From: Chryseobacterium aahli
GTDB lineage: Bacteria; Bacteroidota; Bacteroidia; Flavobacteriales; Weeksellaceae
Assembly: GCF_022699665.1 (NCBI RefSeq)
Contig: NZ_JALDNB010000005.1
Coordinates: 62,001 to 126,000 of the forward strand
Direction: 5' to 3'
DNA: 64,000 nucleotides
Shown: piece after piece, positions 1-7,903 of the stretch
How positions within the stretch are numbered: position 1 is the stretch's first letter
Layout: every line of letters starts with the position of its first letter
The notes under the pieces: generated by a model
The model's database searches: none
Told to the model about the DNA's origin: nothing
Seen by the model: the letters and a program-made list of their open reading frames with translations, nothing else
Program-made: the position numbers and the translations under genes

Positions 1-81
1 AGCGTTCTGCATAGCGTTTTTCTTGGTTTTACATGAAAGTATAACCATTGTTGCCAGCAATAACGTGATCCATTTTTTCAT
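1..81 (-). CDS. Lipoprotein, N-terminal fragment (runs off window)
   Basis: The start is an ATG at 81 read on the minus strand; the remaining 27 codons leave the window at base 1. The peptide begins MKKWITLLLATMVILSCKTK: a positive N-region, a hydrophobic stretch and a lipobox (ILSC, lipid Cys at 17), so it is an SPII-processed lipoprotein. It lies downstream of the sugar nucleotidyltransferase on the same strand. In related genomes I recall a DUF4292 lipoprotein at this place, but too little is visible to decide. Confidence 0.7.
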   Translation of the reverse strand, partial: MKKWITLLLATMVILSCKTKKNAMQNA

Positions 82-117
82 AAATTCTTTATATAAATAC
101 TTTACAATATTAACGCC

Positions 118-145
118 AAACCACACAAAACATTTTGTGTGGTTT
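118..145 (-). terminator. Perfect 13-bp hairpin after the nucleotidyltransferase gene
   Basis: AAACCACACAAAA at 118-130 pairs perfectly with 133-145 around a 2-base apex (in practice a 4-6 base loop). It sits between the stop at 170 and the next start at 81, both read on the minus strand. There is no strong U-tract on the minus side, so it may be a weak terminator or an RNA-processing or stability hairpin. Confidence 0.5.
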
Positions 146-169
146 GAAGTCAATTTATTTTTTATAAAA

Positions 170-1189
170 TTAATCTTTATTTAGGAAATCCAGAACAGAA
201 TAATCACCTAAAGAAATTTCTCTTGAAACCCCAAAATACTGCGCAGAATTTCCAATCATTGAATTTGAAAGGTTTCCGTGGTTGATTTTTGTGTTTTCCT
301 GAATCAGAGAATTTTCAATATTTGAATTGATAATTACCGTATTGTTTCCAACAGAAACTCCGGGACCAATTTTTGAATTTAAAATTTTCACATTTTCACC
401 GATAAAGCAAGGCTGAATAATCAGAGAATTCTCAATTGTAGCTGTAGCGGTGAAGTGAGACATTTCTTCCCTTTCGTAAGCTAAAATCTTACTGTTTGTT
501 TCCACGGTAGCGTTTTTGTTTCCACAATCCATCCAGTCATCTACTTTTCCAAGAGTGAATTTTGCGCCTTTCTGACGAAGATTTTCTAATGCCGTTGTCA
601 GCTGATATTCACCGCTCACTTTGATATCGTTATCCATGATGTGATTAATCTCGTCCATCAATTTTTCTCCAGAATTGAAATAGTAAATTCCAATAATGGC
701 AAGGTCTGAAACGAAAGTCTTAGGTTTTTCAATAAAATCGGTAATGAAACCGTAGTCATCCAATTTTACAACTCCAAAAGCTGAAGGATCTTCTACTTTT
801 TTAACCCAAATTACACCGTCAGAGTTAGTATCTAGAGTAAAATCTGCTCTGAAAAGGGTGTCAGCAAAAGCTACAACCACATTTCCTGTCATTGATTGCT
901 CTGCGCATTTGATTGCGTGAGCCGTTCCCAAAGCTTCTTCCTGATGATAAATACTTCCTTTCGCGCCTAATCTTTCGGCAATTTGAAGAAGAGATTTCTC
1001 AACTTCATCACCAAAATCACCGATAATGAAAGCAACTTCTTCTATCATCTCTCCTGCAACTTTAGCAATATCTTCTACCAATCTTTGTACGATAGGTTTT
1101 CCTGCGATAGGAATTAATGGTTTTGGAACCGTTAATGTATGTGGACGTAATCTGGAACCACGCCCAGCCATAGGAACAATTATTTTCAT
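170..1189 (-). CDS. Sugar-phosphate nucleotidyltransferase (RmlA/GlmU-like) with C-terminal left-handed beta-helix
   Basis: The 339-residue protein should couple a sugar 1-phosphate to an NTP to make an NDP-sugar in the cytoplasm. The N-terminal nucleotidyltransferase domain (about 1-240) shows the signature MAGRGSRLRPHT (7-18), the metal-binding Asp in FAD (D110) and EKPK (154-157) contacting the sugar phosphate. Residues about 245-325 show Ile/Asn hexapeptide spacing typical of a left-handed beta-helix, as in GlmU-type and bifunctional enzymes. The gene follows the flippase by 22 bp on the same strand, so the pair probably serves surface polysaccharide or LPS synthesis. The exact sugar and base cannot be read from sequence; RmlA-like thymidylyl- or GlmU-like uridylyltransferase are the alternatives. 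Confidence 0.85.
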   Translation of the reverse strand: MKIIVPMAGRGSRLRPHTLTVPKPLIPIAGKPIVQRLVEDIAKVAGEMIEEVAFIIGDFGDEVEKSLLQIAERLGAKGSIYHQEEALGTAHAIKCAEQSMTGNVVVAFADTLFRADFTLDTNSDGVIWVKKVEDPSAFGVVKLDDYGFITDFIEKPKTFVSDLAIIGIYYFNSGEKLMDEINHIMDNDIKVSGEYQLTTALENLRQKGAKFTLGKVDDWMDCGNKNATVETNSKILAYEREEMSHFTATATIENSLIIQPCFIGENVKILNSKIGPGVSVGNNTVIINSNIENSLIQENTKINHGNLSNSMIGNSAQYFGVSREISLGDYSVLDFLNKD

Positions 1190-1211
1190 TTGATATTGTA
1201 TAGTTTAAATT

Positions 1212-2666
1212 TTATGATTTTCTGAGTATTTTGTTGATCATCGTTCTTTCATTATATAATAAAAATGCGATGAAGAAGATGAACATTCCGTTTCCTATAA
1301 AATAATTATATCTGAAATAGTAAAACGAAACCATCGAAATGGCGATCGAAAGCGTTAGATAGACTGCTATTTTTTTAACGTTATAGTGAATAGGATATTG
1401 TATTTTCCCCCAAATATAGGAAATAACCATCATACTTGTATAGGTAATAAGTGCTGCGAAAGCACTTGCCCAATATCCGTATTTTGGTATGAAAGTAAAG
1501 TTGATAATTATGGTAATCGCCGCTCCGATCAAAGAAATGTATAAGCCCACTCTGGTTTGGTCAGACAATTTGTACCAAATAGAAAGATTAAGATAAATCC
1601 CTAAAAATAATGCTCCGAGCATCACGAAAGGAATTATTTCAATTCCCTCGAAATAGAGAGGGTTTCCTAAGTATTTTTCAGAAATCCATTGCAGATTCAC
1701 CATCAATCCGATGTAGATGAGACAATTGCAAATCACAAATACATCCATCAAAACTGCGTAGGTTTTGTGATTGTTTTTATCTTTAAAACTTGAAAAGAAA
1801 TAAGGTTCAATTCCCAACTGATATGCCTGTCGGAAAACCGTGATGAATGTTGCTATTTTATAAACTCCACCGTAAACACCAATCTGATGTTTGGCTTCTT
1901 CTTTTGGAAGTAAATATTTTAAAAACTGTCGGTCTAAAGTCTGGTTGATTACTCCAGCCAATCCCGCAACCATTACCGGCCATGAGTAGCTCATAATTCT
2001 TTTCCAAAGTTTAAAATCAAACTTTCTGAAACTGAAGTTGACGAATTCTTTTCCTACAATTGCTAATGTGATGATGCTTTGTACCAAATTGGCAATGAAA
2101 ACATATCCTACACCAATTTCCGGATCATACTTTAAACCTAAAATTCCGTTTGGGTAATGAGGAAGCCACTTGATGAAAAATACGATTAGAAAATAATAAA
2201 CCAATGAACCTGCAACCTTTGAAATTGTATATAAAACAGGTTTACCTTCTAATCTTAAAACTGCGGAGGGTATCGTTGCAAAAGCGTCAAAAGAAAGTAT
2301 GAATAGAAAAATGACAAGATAATTGACCTGATCCGGAGTTTCAAAAGCATTCGCAAGTTCCTGCCTGAAAACATATCCTAAAATAAGATAAATCAAACCG
2401 ATTCCTAAAATGCTCAATGCCGTAGTAGAGACTAAAGTTTTTTTATCAATGTCACCTTCCTGAGCAAAACGGAAAAAAGAGGTTTCCATTCCGTGGGTCA
2501 AAAAAACCGTGATGACTCCGGCAATCGAATACCAATCTACGAAAGGTGATGATGCCGAAGGCCCGAATGCATTGGTAACGATGGGTGCAATCAGGAAAGG
2601 AAAGATCCTCACCAAAACCGAACTCAGTCCGTACACCGCAGTTTGCCCAAATAATTTCTTGTACAA
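1212..2666 (-). CDS. Lipopolysaccharide/polysaccharide flippase (MATE/PST superfamily)
   Basis: This protein of about 484 residues is almost entirely hydrophobic with roughly 12-14 predicted membrane helices and begins LYKKLFGQTAVYGLSSVLVR, the usual N-terminus of Bacteroidota Wzx-like flippases. It would move lipid-linked sugar units across the inner membrane, together with the nucleotidyltransferase downstream. The open frame extends to a TTG at 2687, but that codon overlaps a good -7 box (TACATTTG, 2692-2685), so transcripts cannot contain it. The next in-frame start, TTG at 2666, follows an A-rich leader of about 12-15 nt and is preferred here. Confidence 0.85.
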   Translation of the reverse strand: MYKKLFGQTAVYGLSSVLVRIFPFLIAPIVTNAFGPSASSPFVDWYSIAGVITVFLTHGMETSFFRFAQEGDIDKKTLVSTTALSILGIGLIYLILGYVFRQELANAFETPDQVNYLVIFLFILSFDAFATIPSAVLRLEGKPVLYTISKVAGSLVYYFLIVFFIKWLPHYPNGILGLKYDPEIGVGYVFIANLVQSIITLAIVGKEFVNFSFRKFDFKLWKRIMSYSWPVMVAGLAGVINQTLDRQFLKYLLPKEEAKHQIGVYGGVYKIATFITVFRQAYQLGIEPYFFSSFKDKNNHKTYAVLMDVFVICNCLIYIGLMVNLQWISEKYLGNPLYFEGIEIIPFVMLGALFLGIYLNLSIWYKLSDQTRVGLYISLIGAAITIIINFTFIPKYGYWASAFAALITYTSMMVISYIWGKIQYPIHYNVKKIAVYLTLSIAISMVSFYYFRYNYFIGNGMFIFFIAFLLYNERTMINKILRKS

Positions 2667-2684
2667 ATTAATTTTTTTAAAGTG

Positions 2685-2692
2685 CAAATGTA
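2685..2692 (-). promoter_or_regulatory. -7 box TACATTTG for the flippase operon
   Basis: On the minus strand the bases read TACATTTG, an exact match to the Bacteroidota -7 consensus TAnnTTTG, 18 nt upstream of the TTG start at 2666. No clear -33 TTG is visible at the usual spacing. Confidence 0.55.
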
Positions 2693-2747
2693 AATATTAG
2701 AATTCACAATTTTCTGACTTATGCTTAAAAATCATTAATGAAAATAT

Positions 2748-2755
2748 TAAATTTG
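2748..2755 (+). promoter_or_regulatory. -7 box TAAATTTG for dihydroorotase
   Basis: TAAATTTG matches TAnnTTTG exactly and lies 33 nt before the ATG at 2789. It is back to back with the flippase promoter, with about 55 bp between the two boxes. Confidence 0.5.
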
Positions 2756-2788
2756 TGCAATACAAATCTTCATATATAAAAAGTAAAA

Positions 2789-4129
2789 ATGAAAATTCTA
2801 ATAAAAAACGCCCAAATCGTAAATGAAAATCTGGTTTTCCAAAGTGATATTCTGATTGAAAATGATTTGATTTCTGAGATTTCGAAAAATATTTCTGAAG
2901 AAAATGTTGACCAAATTATTGATGCTTCCGGAAAATATCTTTTGCCTGGAATTATTGATGATCAGGTGCATTTCCGTGAACCGGGTTTGACGCATAAAGG
3001 TGACATTGAAACAGAATCAAAAGCAGCAATCGCAGGTGGAATAACAAGTTTCATCGATCAGCCGAATACTGTTCCGAATGCCGTAACTCAGGAATTGTTG
3101 GCGGATAAATATGAAATTGGTTCTCAAAAAGCTTATGCCAATTACGGTTTTATGATGGGTGGAACCAATGATAATTTAGAGGAAGTTTTAAAGACAAACC
3201 CGAGAAATGTTCCCGGAATCAAATTGTTCTTAGGTTCATCAACAGGAAATATGCTCGTTGACAATCCTGAAACTTTGGAAAATATTTTCAGCAATACCAA
3301 AATGCTGATTGCTGTTCATTGTGAGGATGAAGCAACGATTAGAGAAAATACTCAGAAATATCTGGATGAATATGGTGAAGATATTCCTGTGAAATTCCAT
3401 CATCTGATCAGAAGCGAAGAGGCTTGTTACAAATCTTCTTCAAAAGCAGTTGAATTGGCTGAAAAAACAGGAGCCAGACTTCACGTTTTCCATCTTTCTA
3501 CAGCGAAGGAGATGGAACTTTTCCGAAATGATATTCCTTTAAAAGATAAAAAAATAACGGCAGAAGTTTGTGTACATCATTTGACTTTTACCAATGAGGA
3601 TTACGATACCAAAGGTGGATTAATCAAATGGAATCCTGCGGTAAAAACTCAAAAAGATAAAGATGGACTTTGGGAAGCTTTGTTGGATGACAGAATTGAC
3701 GTCATTGCAACCGATCACGCACCTCACACCTGGGAAGAAAAACAAAATGTTTATACAAAATGTCCTTCGGGAGCACCTTTGGTTCAGCATTCTTTGGTCG
3801 TGATGCTGGAAAATTTCAGAAACGGAAAAATCACCTTAGAAAAAATCGTTGAGAAAATGTGCCACAATCCGGCAATACTTTTCAGAGTTGAGAAAAGAGG
3901 TTTTGTGAGAGAAGGGTATAAAGCCGATTTGGTTTTGGTAGATTTAGAAGAAAACTGGACAGTTGCCAAAGAAAATATTTTGTACAAATGTGGTTGGAGT
4001 CCGCTTGAGGGGATGACTTTCAATTCTAAAGTGACCCATACTTTTGTGAATGGAAACCTGGTTTACGACAACGGAAAAATCAATGAAGAGAAATTCGGAG
4101 AGCGATTGCTTTTTGAAGTTCAGGAATAA
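2789..4129 (+). CDS. pyrC: Dihydroorotase (class I type)
   Basis: The 446-residue amidohydrolase should interconvert carbamoyl-aspartate and dihydroorotate in de novo pyrimidine synthesis. Family marks: the substrate-binding REPG after the metal motif (63-66), Asn in PNT (92-94), KLFLG with a possible carboxylated Lys (K145), the His of AVHCED (H177), the His of VFHLS (H235), and ATDHAPH with catalytic Asp (D309). The usual HxH of the first metal site reads DDQVHF, so Q59 replaces the first His while H61 is kept. I recall this Gln in other Bacteroidota dihydroorotases, so it is probably a lineage feature and not a defect. The gene stands alone with its own promoter and terminator. Confidence 0.9.
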   Translation: MKILIKNAQIVNENLVFQSDILIENDLISEISKNISEENVDQIIDASGKYLLPGIIDDQVHFREPGLTHKGDIETESKAAIAGGITSFIDQPNTVPNAVTQELLADKYEIGSQKAYANYGFMMGGTNDNLEEVLKTNPRNVPGIKLFLGSSTGNMLVDNPETLENIFSNTKMLIAVHCEDEATIRENTQKYLDEYGEDIPVKFHHLIRSEEACYKSSSKAVELAEKTGARLHVFHLSTAKEMELFRNDIPLKDKKITAEVCVHHLTFTNEDYDTKGGLIKWNPAVKTQKDKDGLWEALLDDRIDVIATDHAPHTWEEKQNVYTKCPSGAPLVQHSLVVMLENFRNGKITLEKIVEKMCHNPAILFRVEKRGFVREGYKADLVLVDLEENWTVAKENILYKCGWSPLEGMTFNSKVTHTFVNGNLVYDNGKINEEKFGERLLFEVQE

Positions 4130-4157
4130 ATTATAGCGAAATAATTGTATCAATAGG

Positions 4158-4180
4158 AACGGGCTTTAGCCCGTTTTTTT
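4158..4180 (+). terminator. Rho-independent terminator after pyrC
   Basis: AACGGGC (4158-4164) pairs with GCCCGTT (4169-4175) around TTTA and runs into seven T. It lies 29 nt after the pyrC stop. The same GGCTTTAGCC core recurs about 20 nt further on. Confidence 0.9.
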
Positions 4181-4217
4181 ATTTAAGAATAGAAAGTGGC
4201 TTTAGCCAAAATTTAAA

Positions 4218-4290
4218 TCTCTCGCAGATTGAGCAGATGAAGCAGATTTTAAACGCAATCATCTGCAAAATTTGCTCAATCAGCGAGAGA
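4218..4290. repeat. Long imperfect hairpin, CTCTCGCAGATTGAGC family (copy 1)
   Basis: TCTCTCGCAGATTGAGCA at 4218-4235 is the reverse complement, with one mismatch, of 4273-4290. An inner GCAGAT/ATCTGC pair (4242-4247 with 4261-4266) extends the stem. It lies between the convergent pyrC and azoreductase genes. A second copy of the family is at 58325-58397. Confidence 0.75.
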
Positions 4291-4314
4291 AAATTATCTA
4301 CCAATCACTTGAAA

Positions 4315-4917
4315 TTAATCAATTATGATACTTCCAATCCCTTTTTCTAAAGAGTTTTCCATAATTCCCGGAATCGAAAGACCTTCTGCACGGAAAACAC
4401 TGACATCAGTTACGCCATAGAAACTAAAAACATTCTTGACATAAGGAACATTAGAATCATACATCTGGTAAGGACCTTCTGAATAAACATTGCCTGACGA
4501 GAAAGCGATGTATAATTTTTTATTATTGAGCAGTCCTTTTGGTCCGTTTTCGTCATAGCTGAAAGTATATCCTGCTCTCGAAGTGTAATCAAAATAAGCT
4601 CTCAGTGTAGCAGGCACTGAAAAATTATACATCGGAGATTCTATAATGATAATGTCTGCTTCCTGCAGCTCTGAAATCAAACCTTCGGAATATTGGTTGA
4701 TAGTTTCCTGTTCGGGAGAACGGCTTTCTTTCGGTGTGAAAAATGAATTGATGTGTACATCTTCTAAAAGAGGAACAAGATTTTTCGTGAGATCACGCTC
4801 TTTTACAATGCTGTCAGGATATTTCTCCTGAATTTTTTCCAGTACAGCATTTCCTAATTTTCTGCTGGCAGATACTTCTACTCTCGGGCTTGAGATAATG
4901 TGCAAAATTTGTTTCAT
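4315..4917 (-). CDS. azoR: FMN-dependent NADH-azoreductase / NAD(P)H-quinone reductase (AzoR-like)
   Basis: The 200-residue flavodoxin-fold enzyme carries the family features: N-terminal beta strand and phosphate loop ILHIISSPR (4-12), the FMN-binding PMYNF (residues about 98-102), and the later SSG near FSSGNVYSEGP. AzoR enzymes are cytoplasmic homodimers that reduce azo dyes and quinones in two-electron steps. It is divergent from the HxlR regulator at 5028 with only 110 bp between the start codons, the standard layout for a quinone- or electrophile-inducible reductase and its repressor. Its -7 box is at 4950-4943. Confidence 0.88.
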   Translation of the reverse strand: MKQILHIISSPRVEVSASRKLGNAVLEKIQEKYPDSIVKERDLTKNLVPLLEDVHINSFFTPKESRSPEQETINQYSEGLISELQEADIIIIESPMYNFSVPATLRAYFDYTSRAGYTFSYDENGPKGLLNNKKLYIAFSSGNVYSEGPYQMYDSNVPYVKNVFSFYGVTDVSVFRAEGLSIPGIMENSLEKGIGSIIID

Positions 4918-4942
4918 GTTTTAAATTTTAAAATTTCTTTGA

Positions 4943-4950
4943 CAAAATTA
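4943..4950 (-). promoter_or_regulatory. -7 box TAATTTTG for azoR
   Basis: On the minus strand 4950-4943 reads TAATTTTG, matching TAnnTTTG, 26 nt before the azoR ATG. The next base beyond it is 2 bp from the opposing hxlR box, so the two promoters nearly abut. Confidence 0.6.
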
Positions 4951-4952
4951 TG

Positions 4953-4960
4953 TACATTTG
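4953..4960 (+). promoter_or_regulatory. -7 box TACATTTG for the hxlR-type gene
   Basis: TACATTTG matches TAnnTTTG exactly. The upstream in-frame ATG at 4950 overlaps this box and so cannot be in the transcript, which moves the start to the ATG at 5028. Confidence 0.6.
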
Positions 4961-4983
4961 CTTATCAAAAGTTAGTAGTGAAC

Positions 4984-5005
4984 AAAAGGTTAGTAGTAAC
5001 CTTTT
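4984..5005. promoter_or_regulatory. 22-bp palindrome in the hxlR leader, candidate operator
   Basis: AAAAGGTTA (4984-4992) and TAACCTTTT (4997-5005) are perfect inverted arms around GTAG. A related GTTAGTAG lies just upstream at 4971-4978 and another GGTTAG just after at 5006-5011. The palindrome is about 20 nt downstream of the expected transcription start, between the two divergent promoters and the regulator gene, where a dimeric HxlR protein would be expected to bind. Confidence 0.6.
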
Positions 5006-5027
5006 GGTTAGTTTAAGGTTAAATTTT

Positions 5028-5405
5028 ATGGAAAATAATATTGAATTAGAAGAACCGTTTACCAAAATAAATTGCCAAAATCATCTTTCCTCAGTGGAAG
5101 ATGCGATTTATGTCATTGGCGGAAAATGGAAACTCAAGATTATTATTGCTCTTCAGGAACATGGAAATATTCGGTTCAATGAGCTTCAGAGAATCGTTAC
5201 CGGAATATCTGCAAGAGTACTTTCGAACGAGTTGAAAGATTTAGAATTAAATGGTTTTGTAAAAAGAATTGTTCACAGCGAGCAAACGCCTGTCGTGGTA
5301 GAATATATTTCCACAGATTACAGCAAGACTTTGAAAACGGTAATTACGGCGCTTTCTGAGTGGGGAAGAACGCATAAAAATAATATTAAACAAGATTTGT
5401 TTTAA
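5028..5405 (+). CDS. HxlR-family winged-helix transcriptional regulator
   Basis: The preferred start, ATG at 5028, gives 125 residues; the longer frame from 4950 would begin inside the promoter. The protein shows the HxlR core: VIGGKWKLKIIIALQ, then RFNELQRIVTGISARVLSNELKDLE as the recognition helix region, and a wing around VEYISTDYSK. HxlR proteins are dimeric sensors of electrophiles, quinones or hypochlorite, often with one conserved Cys near the N-terminus; a single Cys precedes the helix here (CQNHL). It is divergent from the azoreductase, its likely target, and overlaps the convergent AraC gene by 4 bp at the 3' end. Confidence 0.9.
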   Translation: MENNIELEEPFTKINCQNHLSSVEDAIYVIGGKWKLKIIIALQEHGNIRFNELQRIVTGISARVLSNELKDLELNGFVKRIVHSEQTPVVVEYISTDYSKTLKTVITALSEWGRTHKNNIKQDLF

Positions 5406-6298
5406 TTAAAAGACTGCCGGAACTCTAAAGGTGACATTTTCGTTTTCTTTTTGAAAAGTGTACTGAACGACTGCGAATGCTCAAATCCTAGTTCATAAGC
5501 AATTTCGCTTACCGATAATTCGGTGGTCGAAAGTTTCTCTTTTGCTTTGCTGATGAGCTTTTCGTGAATGTGTTGCTGCGTGTTTTGTCCGGTATGCACT
5601 CGCAAAAGATCACTCAGATAATTCGCAGAAAGATTCATTGCTTCAGCAATTTGATGAACCGTCAAAAGTCCTTTTTCAGAAGATTCTTTATCAAAATAAT
5701 CATTCAAAAACGTTTCAAATTTTGTCAAAAGCTGATGATTTCCGCTTTTCCTGGTAATGAACTGTCTTTCATAAAAACGCTTCGAATAATTCAGCAGCAA
5801 CTCAATCTGCGACAAGATGATTTCCTGCGTATGCTGGTCAATGTGCTGACATTCCTTATCGATTTTATTCAGAATTTCAAGCAAATCATTTTCCTCATCT
5901 TCAGAAAGATGCAAAGCTTCATTCACTGCGTAAGAGAAAAATCCGTAAGACAAAATCGTATTTGCCAAAGAATGTTTTAGAAGAAAATCTTCGTGAAAAA
6001 TTAACAGGTAACCCGTATTTTCACAATCCATTGTCTTCAAATCGAGATACTGCACCTGATTCGGCGCTGTAAAACTCAGAACCCCTTTGTCATAATCGTA
6101 ATGCTGCTGACCGTATTTTATTTTTCCGGTCGCATTTCGCTTCAGTGCAACACAATAATATCGGCTAACAAAACCCTTCCAGACCTCATCTTCAATAAAA
6201 ATACTTTCAGAAAGATTGATGACACTCACCATCGGATGTTTTGGTTCTGGAAGCGACAATAATCTGTGAAAAGCCGAAATAGATTGTATCGTGTTCAT
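5402..6298 (-). CDS. AraC-family transcriptional regulator
   Basis: The 298-residue protein has an N-terminal effector or dimerisation region (about 1-180) without a recognisable ligand motif and a C-terminal double helix-turn-helix (about 200-297). Typical second-HTH residues are seen in VSEIAYELGFEHSQSFSTLFKKKTKMSPLEFR. Bacteroidota genomes often place such regulators beside small oxidoreductases, here the aldo/keto reductase 312 bp upstream on the same strand and the azoreductase/HxlR pair. Target and inducer are unknown. Confidence 0.9.
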   Translation of the reverse strand: MNTIQSISAFHRLLSLPEPKHPMVSVINLSESIFIEDEVWKGFVSRYYCVALKRNATGKIKYGQQHYDYDKGVLSFTAPNQVQYLDLKTMDCENTGYLLIFHEDFLLKHSLANTILSYGFFSYAVNEALHLSEDEENDLLEILNKIDKECQHIDQHTQEIILSQIELLLNYSKRFYERQFITRKSGNHQLLTKFETFLNDYFDKESSEKGLLTVHQIAEAMNLSANYLSDLLRVHTGQNTQQHIHEKLISKAKEKLSTTELSVSEIAYELGFEHSQSFSTLFKKKTKMSPLEFRQSFN

Positions 6299-6610
6299 AA
6301 TTTGAAATTCTAAATATTAAAGGTAATAATTTGGGCAGCTTAATCCGCCTTCCGCTCCAATCTTTTTTGCAGAGGATTTTCAGTTCAATAGAATTTGAGA
6401 CCAAGCAAAAAAGGATTTCCGCTCAAGTCGGGCTGCAATCTTATTGCATTCCAACTTTATGATTGATAAACTTTCAGAATTTGTCATTCTGACGAAGGAA
6501 GAATCTCTGAGATATGAATTGAGATTCTTCACTACATTTCTGAACTACGTTCGTAGACCCTCAGTCTATGTTCAGAATGACAAACGGCTAAAATATCTTA
6601 TTTAAAAAGA
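6299..6610. other. Gap of 312 bp without a gene; holds a GTCATTCTGA inverted repeat
   Basis: No coding sequence is supported. About a third is the inverted repeat at 6481-6583. The remainder is AT-rich, and I see no clear promoter for the AraC gene. Confidence 0.6.
6481..6583. repeat. Dispersed GTCATTCTGA inverted repeat (copy 1)
   Basis: Outer arms TTGTCATTCTGA (6481-6492) and TCAGAATGACAA (6572-6583) are perfect complements; inner arms AGAATCTC (6500-6507) and GAGATTCT (6521-6528) pair as well. Related copies lie at 7726-7803 and 28534-28590, and shortened cores inside the paa operon. This is a REP-like intergenic element widely seen in Bacteroidota. Confidence 0.8.
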
Positions 6611-7618
6611 TTAATAATCCAATAGCCCCATCCCAAATTCATCGTAAGTTGCCCCTGTATCCGTTCCCAAAGGCACAATGCTTTCCAACTTCTGAATATC
6701 AGATTCACTCAAGACAATTTTGCTCGCTTCAATATTTTGCTCAAGATATTTTCTGCGTTTCGTTCCCGGAATCGGAACAATTCCTTTGCTGATAATCCAC
6801 GCCAAAGCCAATTGCGAAGATGTAATTTCTTTTTCCTTCGCCATATTTTCAATCGCTTCTACCAATTCAATATTTTTTTGGAAATGTTCTCCTTGAAAAC
6901 GTGGAATCCCTCTTCGGAAATCATTTTCCGGCAAATCATTGATTGTTTTAATATTCCCTGACAAAAATCCTCGTCCAAGCGGAGAATATGCCACAAAACC
7001 AATTCCCAATTCGTTCAATGTTTTGATGACGCCTTTTTCTTCAACTGTTCTTTCAAACAGAGAATATTCACTTTGAGCCGCCGAAATTGGATGAACGGCG
7101 TGTGCTCTTTTCACAGTTTCAGAAGAAACTTCAGACAAACCGATATAACCGATTTTTCCTTCTTTCACCAAATCGCTCATTGCTCCTACAGTTTCTTCAA
7201 CCGGAACATTTTTATCGAGACGGTGCATATAATAAAGGTCGATGTAATCTGTTTTTAGATTTTTCAACGAACGCTCAACAGACTTTTTTACATAATCTTT
7301 TGTTCCGTTGATTTTCCAAGTCACTTGCTCATTGTCATCAATTTCCCACCCGAATTTTGTAGCAAGAATATATTGGTCACGATTTCCTTCAATCGCTTTT
7401 GCAATCAATTGTTCGTTCGTAAATGGGCCGTACAAATCTGCCGTGTCGAGAAAATTTACGCCTAATTCCAAAGAGCGGTGAATCGTTGCGATGGCTTCTT
7501 TTTCGTCAGTTTTGCCGTACATATCTGCATCTCCGAAACCTGTCATTCCCATACATCCCAAACCGATATTGGGTATGATTAATCCCTGACTTCCTAATTT
7601 CACCTGATTCAATTTCAT
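6611..7618 (-). CDS. Aldo/keto reductase
   Basis: The 335-residue TIM-barrel NADPH-dependent oxidoreductase is full length for the YakC/AKR13-like group. The catalytic tetrad is visible: Asp in FLDTADLYG, Tyr in the same motif, Lys in ILATKFGW and His in YYMHR. The C-terminal IPGTKRRKYLEQN is the usual NADP phosphate-binding segment. Such enzymes reduce aldehydes and ketones; the substrate cannot be assigned. It lies upstream of the AraC gene on the same strand and ends in a repeat-bearing gap. Confidence 0.92.
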   Translation of the reverse strand: MKLNQVKLGSQGLIIPNIGLGCMGMTGFGDADMYGKTDEKEAIATIHRSLELGVNFLDTADLYGPFTNEQLIAKAIEGNRDQYILATKFGWEIDDNEQVTWKINGTKDYVKKSVERSLKNLKTDYIDLYYMHRLDKNVPVEETVGAMSDLVKEGKIGYIGLSEVSSETVKRAHAVHPISAAQSEYSLFERTVEEKGVIKTLNELGIGFVAYSPLGRGFLSGNIKTINDLPENDFRRGIPRFQGEHFQKNIELVEAIENMAKEKEITSSQLALAWIISKGIVPIPGTKRRKYLEQNIEASKIVLSESDIQKLESIVPLGTDTGATYDEFGMGLLDY

Positions 7619-7725
7619 ATTGTTGATTTTTATTGATACAAAATTCAGCAGAAATTAAATATATGAAGTTTGCAAAACAACGATTGTCGTATGCAAATTA
7701 CGGATGAATGAATTTTAATCCATTT

Positions 7726-7803
7726 CTGTCATTCTGAACGAAATGGAATGGAGTGAAGAATCTACTTTATGCATAGAGATTCTTCCTTCGTCAGAATGAC
7801 AAA
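7726..7803. repeat. Dispersed GTCATTCTGA inverted repeat (copy 2)
   Basis: CTGTCATTCTGAACG (7726-7740) and GAAGAATCT (7755-7763) pair with AGATTCTTC (7777-7785) and CGTCAGAATGACAAA (7789-7803). It fills much of the 285-bp gap between the aldo/keto reductase start and the GH92 stop, in which no gene is supported. Confidence 0.8.
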
Positions 7804-7903
7804 CTTTGAGGATATTCTGGACTATGCTTTCGTTTTATTCTGAATGATAGCTTTATTTGTGAAAATTAGTGAAAAATATTGGTGGAATTTGTGTTTAAAA
7901 AAA

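Noticed and set aside
2685..2687. TTG at 2687 as flippase start
   Set aside because: It lies within the -7 box TACATTTG, so it is not part of the transcript; TTG at 2666 is preferred.
4950..4952. ATG at 4950 as start of the HxlR gene
   Set aside because: It overlaps the promoter box and would add 26 residues with no family similarity.
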